A DNA stretch of 64,000 nucleotides from Saccharofermentans sp. (GTDB lineage Bacteria > Bacillota > Clostridia > Saccharofermentanales > Saccharofermentanaceae). Shown here piece by piece: positions 59,302 through 64,000 of this stretch. The first letter of the stretch is position 1. Each line of letters starts with the position of its first letter. The stretch covers positions 92,871 to 156,870 of the forward strand of contig JAILDX010000017.1 of NCBI GenBank assembly GCA_024688685.1. The letters run 5' to 3'. The notes beneath the pieces are model-generated. The model worked only from the letters and a program-made list of their open reading frames with translations. It ran no database searches and was not told where the DNA came from. The position numbers were made by a program, and so were the translations under genes.

Positions 59302-60302
59302 TTGTAATCCACCTCCGACACACTAAGACCTCCATTGACAAAAAAGTCCTTGATTATCTTCTGTTCCTCTTTATCACCGGGAAGTTCAAGAACCATCTGA
59401 CCATATCCGATACCGCCAACACTCCTGGTGTTAGCACTTAAGATATTTACCTTCTTCCCTGTCTGTTCGACAAGATTTGCAATAAAAGGTTCGCTCGCTC
59501 TTGTCCCGTCGAAAACGATCCTGATCAGCGTTCCATCAGGTCCTGAAGGATCAAAGGGATTACTCGGGAAAACGAGTTTCTTTGCAGCTTTTGACTTTGG
59601 TTTGCTGAACACATCCCTGACGTCACCTATCTCAGCCAGAGTACCGTCATCTATGATTGCTACACGGTCGCATATCTTCTCAACTACAGACATCTCATGG
59701 GTGATAATAATGATAGTCAGCTTACGTTCAGTATTGATCTGCTTCAGAAGATCCAATATCTCTCCGGTGATCTTGGGATCAAGTGCACTTGTTGCCTCAT
59801 CGCAGAGGAGAACCTTAGGATCTGCTGCAAGAGCCCTTGCAATTGCAACTCTCTGTTTCTGGCCTCCCGAAAGCCTCGCTGGATATTCATTTTCCTTTTC
59901 TTCCAGACCTACGACCTTGAGCATTTCTCTTGCAATATTTCGGCGTTCCCTGCGTGCTGTTCCGGCGATCCTTAAGGGCTGCTCAACATTCTCGATCACA
60001 GTTCTCTGGTTAAGAAGATTGAATCCCTGGAAGATCATAGAGATCGAGTGCCTTACTTCGCGCAGTTCCCTGGGCTTAAGCGACGCCAGATCATTTCCGT
60101 AAAACCTGACTGTTCCTCCTGTAACATCCTCCAGCCTGTTAAGAGTTCTTACAAGAGTTGATTTGCCGGCACCGCTCATTCCAATGATTCCGAAGATCTC
60201 ACCTTCCCGGACCTCGAGAGATACATCTTTCAGTGCCTCAAATTCCTTACCGTCATTTCGGTATGTCTTATAGACATTCTCAAGTTCGTAAACGTTTCCC
60301 AT
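59298..60302 (-). CDS. metN: Methionine-type ABC transporter ATP-binding protein with NIL domain
   Basis: This is a 334-residue ATPase. The Walker A is IIGMSGAGKSTLVRTLNRLE, followed by the Q-loop SMIFQGFNLLNQRTV, signature LSGGQKQRVAIARALA, Walker B VLLCDEATSALDP and switch His IIIITHEMSVVEKI. The last about 80 residues (GTLIRIVFDGTRASEPFIAN, IGYGQMVLELPGDKEEQKII) form the NIL regulatory domain that senses bound amino acid in MetN. Its start shares one base with the mccA stop. Confidence 0.95.
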   Translation of the reverse strand: MGNVYELENVYKTYRNDGKEFEALKDVSLEVREGEIFGIIGMSGAGKSTLVRTLNRLEDVTGGTVRFYGNDLASLKPRELREVRHSISMIFQGFNLLNQRTVIENVEQPLRIAGTARRERRNIAREMLKVVGLEEKENEYPARLSGGQKQRVAIARALAADPKVLLCDEATSALDPKITGEILDLLKQINTERKLTIIIITHEMSVVEKICDRVAIIDDGTLAEIGDVRDVFSKPKSKAAKKLVFPSNPFDPSGPDGTLIRIVFDGTRASEPFIANLVEQTGKKVNILSANTRSVGGIGYGQMVLELPGDKEEQKIIKDFFVNGGLSVSEVDYK

Positions 60303-61216
60303 CAGTCATATAATCCTTTGCTTAAATATCTGTCTCCCCTGTCCGGAAAAACAGTAACAATATTGCCGCTTTCGATCTCATCTGCGAGCTTAAGAGCTGC
60401 CGCCAGAGCTGCTCCGGAAGACGATCCTGCAAGAATCCCTTCACGCTTTGCAAGAAGCCTTGAAGCCTCGAAAGCCTCATCATCTGTAACCTTGATGACT
60501 TTATCGACGAGGGTAATATCCATTGTGTCTGCAATAAAGTCATTACCTATTCCTTCTATGTTGTAATCAAAGTGTTCGCCTCCACCGATCGTTGAACCGT
60601 ACGGGTCTGCTAGAACACCCCGGATAGCAGGATTCTTTTCTTTAAGGAACTTAGTAACTCCTGTAAAAGTTCCGCCGCTTCCTGCGCCTGCTACAAAGTA
60701 ATCGATCCTTCCGTCAAGCTGGCGGTATATCTCAGGACCTGTTGTCTCATAGTGTGCGAGAGGATTTGCCGGGTTCCTGAACTGTCTCAGCGAGACAGCT
60801 CCTTCAGTTTCTTTGAGGATCTCCTCTGCTCTTCTCTCAGCACCAAGCATCCCTTCTTCACGTGGAGTGTGGATTATTTCTGCGCCAAGAGCTCTCATGA
60901 CCTGCTGCTTTTCGACAGAAAACTTGGTGGGAACAGTAAAAATCACTCTGAATCCCTGGTTGATCGCAGCAATGGCGATTCCTATTCCTGTGTTGCCGGC
61001 AGTTGCATCCACGATAGTTCCGCCTTCCTTAAGCAGGCCTCTTTGCCTGGCATCCTCTATCATATAGACACCTATCCTGTCTTTCACACTTCCTGCAGGA
61101 TTCATGAGTTCCAGTTTTGCATATACATTTACTCCCGGCTTTACACCCATATGTTTAATCTGAAGTATCGGTGTGTTGCCGATCAGTTCTCTTACATCCT
61201 CATATACGTTTTGCAT
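60302..61216 (-). CDS. mccA: O-acetylserine-dependent cystathionine beta-synthase / cysteine synthase family (MccA-like)
   Basis: This is a 304-residue PLP enzyme. The PLP Lys is in LMNPAGSVKDRIGVYM (about residue 44). The substrate loop reads VDATAGNTGIGIAIAA, with Ala before GNTG as in MccA and cystathionine synthases rather than the Ser of CysK. YFVAGAGSGGTFTGVTKFLK is the phosphate cup, and NIEGIGNDFIADTMD fits the cystathionine-synthase-like branch. With mccB it would convert homocysteine plus an activated serine to cystathionine and then cysteine. Plain cysteine synthase activity remains possible. Confidence 0.8.
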   Translation of the reverse strand: MQNVYEDVRELIGNTPILQIKHMGVKPGVNVYAKLELMNPAGSVKDRIGVYMIEDARQRGLLKEGGTIVDATAGNTGIGIAIAAINQGFRVIFTVPTKFSVEKQQVMRALGAEIIHTPREEGMLGAERRAEEILKETEGAVSLRQFRNPANPLAHYETTGPEIYRQLDGRIDYFVAGAGSGGTFTGVTKFLKEKNPAIRGVLADPYGSTIGGGEHFDYNIEGIGNDFIADTMDITLVDKVIKVTDDEAFEASRLLAKREGILAGSSSGAALAAALKLADEIESGNIVTVFPDRGDRYLSKGLYD

Positions 61217-61226
61217 ATCCTTGCCC

Positions 61227-62378
61227 TCACTTTGCTGATTTCTCGATTGCCTGCTTCAGATCTTCAATAAGATCATCCGCATCCTCAATTCCTACCGAAA
61301 ACCTGATAAGCTCATCGACGATCCCTACACTTTTTCTAATATCAGCAGGAATAGCCGCATGCGTCATGCTTGCCGGGTGGCAAACAAGGGATTCAACACC
61401 GCCAAGGCTCTCCGCGAGGGTAATCAGCTTTAGAGACTCAAAAAAGATCCTGTAATCGTACTTTTCATCGAGCACAAACGAAATCATCGCACCAGCTCCG
61501 TCTGCCTGCCTTTTCTGGATCTCATATCCGGGATCTGACTCAAGTCCGGGATAGTAAACCTTGCTGGCATATCCGCTTTCAGAAAGCCATTTTGCGATCT
61601 TTCCTGCATTGGCTACATGTCTGTCCATTCTTACACCGAGGGTCTTGATCCCGCGTATGATAAGAAAACTGTCAAAAGGAGCCAGCACACCTCCAATCGC
61701 ATTCTGAAGATAATAGAGCCTGTCCGCCAGTTCCTTATCCTTTACTGCAACAAGACCTGACACTGTATCACTATGTCCGCCCAGGTACTTTGTTCCGCTG
61801 TGAATAACAATATCTGCACCGAGTGTGAGAGGTCTCTGAAGATATGGTGTAAGGAAAGTATTATCAACAATCAGAAGTTTGCCGTACTTTTTTGCAATTA
61901 CTGATACAGCTTCAATATCTGTGATAGTAAGAAGTGGATTTGCCGGACTTTCAACATATATTGCTTTTACATCGCCGTCGACTGCTGCTTCAACAGCTTC
62001 AAGATCAGATGTGTTTACTATCTTATAGGTAATATCAAAGTTCTTAAAAACATTGTCAAGAATACGGAAAGTGCCGCCGTAAATATTATCTGAAACAATC
62101 AGCTTATCGCCGCTCTTGAAAAGCGACAGAACCGTATTGATCGCAGCAAGCCCTGAAGCAAATGCCAGTCCGTATTCACCTCCTTCAAGATCTGCAATTA
62201 GTTTCTCAAGTGCCGCTCTTGTCGGATTGCCGGTACGAGAGTATTCCCAGCCCCTGTTTTTTCCGAGACCATCCTGTTTATATGTTGATGTCTGGTATAT
62301 CGGTACATTTACTGCACCTGTTGCACTATCTCCGTCAATACCTCCGTGGATAAGAAGCGAATCAATTTTTAAACTCAT
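61227..62378 (-). CDS. mccB: Cystathionine gamma-lyase-type transsulfuration enzyme (MccB-like)
   Basis: This 383-residue Cys/Met-metabolism PLP enzyme has the opening TGAVNVPIYQTSTYKQDGLG, YSRTGNPTRAALEKLIADLE, the aldehyde-binding FASGLAAINTVLSLF and the PLP Lys in DIVIHSGTKYLGGHSDTVSG (about residue 197). The C-terminal SLGGVESLVCHPASMTHAAI is standard. By context it cleaves cystathionine to cysteine (reverse transsulfuration); cystathionine synthesis or beta-lyase activity cannot be excluded by sequence. It is the first structural gene after Cys leader 2 and has an AAAGGAGAATAAAAAT site. Confidence 0.85.
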   Translation of the reverse strand: MSLKIDSLLIHGGIDGDSATGAVNVPIYQTSTYKQDGLGKNRGWEYSRTGNPTRAALEKLIADLEGGEYGLAFASGLAAINTVLSLFKSGDKLIVSDNIYGGTFRILDNVFKNFDITYKIVNTSDLEAVEAAVDGDVKAIYVESPANPLLTITDIEAVSVIAKKYGKLLIVDNTFLTPYLQRPLTLGADIVIHSGTKYLGGHSDTVSGLVAVKDKELADRLYYLQNAIGGVLAPFDSFLIIRGIKTLGVRMDRHVANAGKIAKWLSESGYASKVYYPGLESDPGYEIQKRQADGAGAMISFVLDEKYDYRIFFESLKLITLAESLGGVESLVCHPASMTHAAIPADIRKSVGIVDELIRFSVGIEDADDLIEDLKQAIEKSAK

Positions 62379-62408
62379 ATTTTTATTCTCCTTTTGTTTT
62401 GAAACATT

Positions 62409-62443
62409 AAAAAAGCCCGGATGATCAGTAAACCCGGGCTTAC
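62409..62443 (-). terminator. Attenuator terminator 2, upstream of mccB
   Basis: On the minus strand AAGCCCGG-GTTTACTGATCAT-CCGGGCTT makes an 8-bp stem, with the T run TTTTTT at its end (62414-62409). Its 5' arm GTAAGCCCG can instead pair with CGGGCTTAT (62527-62519) in the leader ORF over 8 bp plus a G-T pair, the antiterminator. Confidence 0.85.
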
Positions 62444-62461
62444 GGCTTGATGTTATTCAAA

Positions 62462-62587
62462 TCAACAACATCGTTCTTTGTCAAGGCGCATAATCAAATT
62501 GTCAAACGCCAAGGCCTGATAAGCCCGCAGATAATGCATTCGACAACACACGACGGTATTCCGGTATTCAAAGTATGAACGCTTCAT
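62462..62587 (-). CDS. Cysteine leader peptide 2 (41 codons)
   Basis: ATG 62587 has AGGAGAGG six bases upstream. The frame reads MKRSYFEYRNTVVCCRMHYL, RAYQALAFDNLIMRLDKERC, Cys and stop. TGT TGT codons are at positions 14-15, followed by Arg-Met, and two Cys codons stand before the stop. The 15 bases TGTGTTGTCGAATGC are identical in both leaders. The antiterminator arm CGGGCTTAT starts 15 bases after the Cys pair, outside the footprint of a ribosome stalled there. This fits control of mccB-mccA-metNI by cysteine supply. Confidence 0.85.
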   Translation of the reverse strand: MKRSYFEYRNTVVCCRMHYLRAYQALAFDNLIMRLDKERCC

Positions 62588-62630
62588 TATACGCCTCTCC
62601 TTTCTTAGGTCCTGTTTATGGCATGTTTGG

Positions 62631-62673
62631 ATTATAATCATCATTACCTATCTTGTCAATAGGTTTTGTATGT
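62631..62673 (-). promoter_or_regulatory. Consensus promoter and 17-bp operator of the mccB unit
   Basis: On the minus strand TTGACA (62659-62654) and TATAAT (62636-62631) are 17 bases apart, a full consensus promoter. CCTATCTTGTCAATAGG (62647-62663, plus strand) is a palindrome over the -35 (CCTAT...ATAGG). The sequence from 62641 to 62673 matches 58602-58634 at all but about four positions, so a common repressor or activator is likely. Confidence 0.85.
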
Positions 62674-62749
62674 TTTATTTCCGGCCTGCCTGTCTTGACT
62701 GGACTGCGGGATAAAATATCTGGATAGTGTGCTCTGCAGTTATCCTAGA

Positions 62750-62819
62750 ATAGTGACCTCTAGTCACTATGTTGGACGGTTTAAAACGAGTATAAGAACT
62801 GATTCCTTGCCTGGCAAGG
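62750..62819. repeat. Two inverted repeats downstream of the polyferredoxin gene
   Basis: ATAGTGAC (62750-62757) with GTCACTAT (62763-62770), and CCTTGCCTGGCAAGG (62805-62819), are two separate hairpins in the 173 bases between the polyferredoxin stop and the mccB promoter. Neither has a T run on the minus strand. They may end transcription weakly. Confidence 0.4.
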
Positions 62820-62831
62820 AGTCACTCCGGA

Positions 62832-63650
62832 TCAAAGCGCATCCTTGGGGCAGTTCCTCACGCACTCCATGCAAAGGATGCATTCCGTTCCGTTCTCGCG
62901 CTTCCTCGAATTGTCCGTTATATCCACGTCCATGGGGCATACCTTTTTGCATTTCCCGCAGGAGACGCATTTGTCCTTATCACATTTTATCCGCAGCAGG
63001 GAGAAGTAGCTCATGGGCTTCAGGAACACCGTAATGGGGCATATGTACTTGCAGAAAGCACGGTTATCCTTAAATGCGTATGCAAGCGCGATGCCTGCTA
63101 TGTAATAGGCGGCATTTCCGCCGATGAAAGCCCAGAACATTATCCGTTCAATGTTGCCGACCCTGGAAAGGAACAATGCCGCAACGAACACCAGGGAGAT
63201 CGCGAAAGTGATATATCTTATCCATCCGATCTTCTTCAGTGGGGCGGAAGGGACTTTGTATGGGAGGAAATCCAGGATCATGGCAGTCCAGCAGGCATAT
63301 CCGCACCAGCCTCTGCCGAACAGCAGCGGGCCGAAGATCTTCGCAACGGCGTAATGAATGGTCGCCGCCTCAAACACCCCGGTGAACAGATAGTACCAGA
63401 ATCCCTCGATCTGCATGTTCTCGTTGCAGATGAGCCCCAGATATATCAGCATGTAGAGGCCGACAAGAAGCTGAACAATACGCCTCGCATGCTTGTATTT
63501 CCTGATGAACAGGAAAGTGCCCAGCGAGATGGCAGACCCGATGTAGCTGAAATTGAACAGATAAAAGATGTTGTCCTTAGTAAGCCACAAGGTGACCGCA
63601 ACAGCCTCAAAGACTGCAAACATAAAGACCGGCGCAAAGTATTTCCTCAT
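62832..63650 (-). CDS. NapH-like membrane polyferredoxin (two 4Fe-4S clusters)
   Basis: This 272-residue protein has about six membrane helices (residues 5-200), a GRGWCGYACWTAMILDFLPY loop (CxxxC) and CKYICPITVFLKP (CxxxC), then a ferredoxin tail with CVSCGKCKKVCPMDVD and CILCMECVRNCPKDAL binding two 4Fe-4S clusters. Such proteins pass electrons across or along the membrane, often to flavoproteins. The flavodoxin gene immediately upstream on the same strand fits this. The final CVRNCPKDAL is followed directly by the stop, a normal ending. Confidence 0.9.
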   Translation of the reverse strand: MRKYFAPVFMFAVFEAVAVTLWLTKDNIFYLFNFSYIGSAISLGTFLFIRKYKHARRIVQLLVGLYMLIYLGLICNENMQIEGFWYYLFTGVFEAATIHYAVAKIFGPLLFGRGWCGYACWTAMILDFLPYKVPSAPLKKIGWIRYITFAISLVFVAALFLSRVGNIERIMFWAFIGGNAAYYIAGIALAYAFKDNRAFCKYICPITVFLKPMSYFSLLRIKCDKDKCVSCGKCKKVCPMDVDITDNSRKRENGTECILCMECVRNCPKDAL

Positions 63651-63773
63651 CAGTTAGTTATTCCTCCGTTAGTGGTTGAAGTTTAGTTGGCAGCATCGAC
63701 TAAACGGATAATTATAACATGTCGAAAAGGATTATCCAATCATCAACTTTTCCGATTCCGGATGCCGCTCCTG

Positions 63774-64000
63774 TCAGATAAGATTCTCGGCCCATTTCTT
63801 TAGATCGGATTCGGATACACTTGCGGCAAATCTCTGTCCCTCAACAATGTTAGCGCCAGGACAGATAGCCTTCAGGTTCTTAGTTGTATCACCGAGGCCG
63901 GATCCCCCGGAGGTCGCGAAAGGAACGATCGTCTTTCCACTGAAGTCATAGGACTCTGCAAATGTGTCAATGATCGACGGCTCTCTGTACCACCAGATAG
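63774..64000 (-). CDS. Flavodoxin, C-terminal part (5' end outside window)
   Basis: The open frame of 75 codons to the right edge reads IWWYREPSIIDTFAESYDFS, GKTIVPFATSGGSGLGDTTK and ends SDLKKWAENLI. This is the C-terminal half of a long-chain-type flavodoxin of the Bacteroidetes/Clostridia family, with TSGGSGLG forming the FMN ring loop. It is 123 bases upstream of the polyferredoxin gene in the same direction and could be its redox partner. Confidence 0.85.
   Translation of the reverse strand, partial: IWWYREPSIIDTFAESYDFSGKTIVPFATSGGSGLGDTTKNLKAICPGANIVEGQRFAASVSESDLKKWAENLI

Overview
The window reads as a stretch of chromosome from an anaerobic Gram-positive bacterium of the class Clostridia, probably a gut or rumen member of the Eubacteriales. 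The grounds are strong AGGAGG-type ribosome binding sites, a tRNA-specific T-box leader, an FMN riboswitch, a LytTR-DUF3021 pair, DUF4250 and TIGR03915 proteins, class II aldolases and a cofactor-independent phosphoglycerate mutase. No prophage, transposase, CRISPR array or rRNA operon is visible. The placement below class level is a guess.

Layout. 1-4.8 kb: a partial lipoprotein, an orphan CbiG-like protein, a 2-hydroxyacid dehydrogenase, a DUF4203 membrane protein and DusB. 4.9-9.9 kb: two COG0523 (CobW-type) GTPases, one fused to a TIGR03943-like domain and one with a long His-rich loop, followed by trkA-trkH. 9.8-18.2 kb: surE, an RlmI-like methyltransferase, shikimate kinase, a TIGR03915 protein, a lipoprotein, a CPBP protease and the mrp-thioesterase-trxB operon. 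18.4-25.2 kb: gpmI with a 58-residue DUF4250 gene, a tandem pair of 387-residue GTPases, a three-gene cluster that includes a 49-residue exported peptide, and a 410-residue Ala-rich coiled-coil protein. 25.2-25.9 kb: a structured intergenic region with a 61-bp tandem repeat, a long nested hairpin and tRNA-Arg(CCG). 25.9-36.5 kb: a carboxyltransferase, glmU-pth-mfd, a VanY-type peptidase, FMN riboswitch-ribU, an esterase and fructose-bisphosphate aldolase. 36.6-42.5 kb: hydrolase-LytTR-DUF3021 with a wrecked second hydrolase, a second aldolase, and a STAS protein plus PP2C/HATPase partner-switching pair. 42.7-47.2 kb: a T-box leader (specifier probably ATC, isoleucine) before an HTH-cupin-acyl-CoA synthetase fusion, then an EAL protein. 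47.3-55.6 kb: an accessory patchwork with TetR and MarR operons carrying clear palindromic operators, plus gene remnants. 55.7-62.7 kb: a sulfur amino acid locus. 62.8-64 kb: a membrane polyferredoxin and a partial flavodoxin.

The most interesting system is the sulfur locus. Two transcription units on the minus strand (mccB-mccA-metN-metI, and metQ-alcohol dehydrogenase-AhpD-like) each begin with a near-identical promoter overlapped by a 17-bp palindrome. Each then has a leader ORF of exactly 41 codons, with tandem Cys codons at positions 14-15 followed by Arg-Met and a Cys codon just before the stop. In each, the codons just after Cys-Cys-Arg-Met contain a segment complementary to the upstream arm of an intrinsic terminator. 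This is the architecture of ribosome-mediated attenuation sensing cysteine, present twice within 4 kb, and it fits the encoded reverse transsulfuration (methionine to cysteine) pathway.

All product names come from recognising sequence motifs by eye. No database search was run. Promoter and terminator calls are by inspection.
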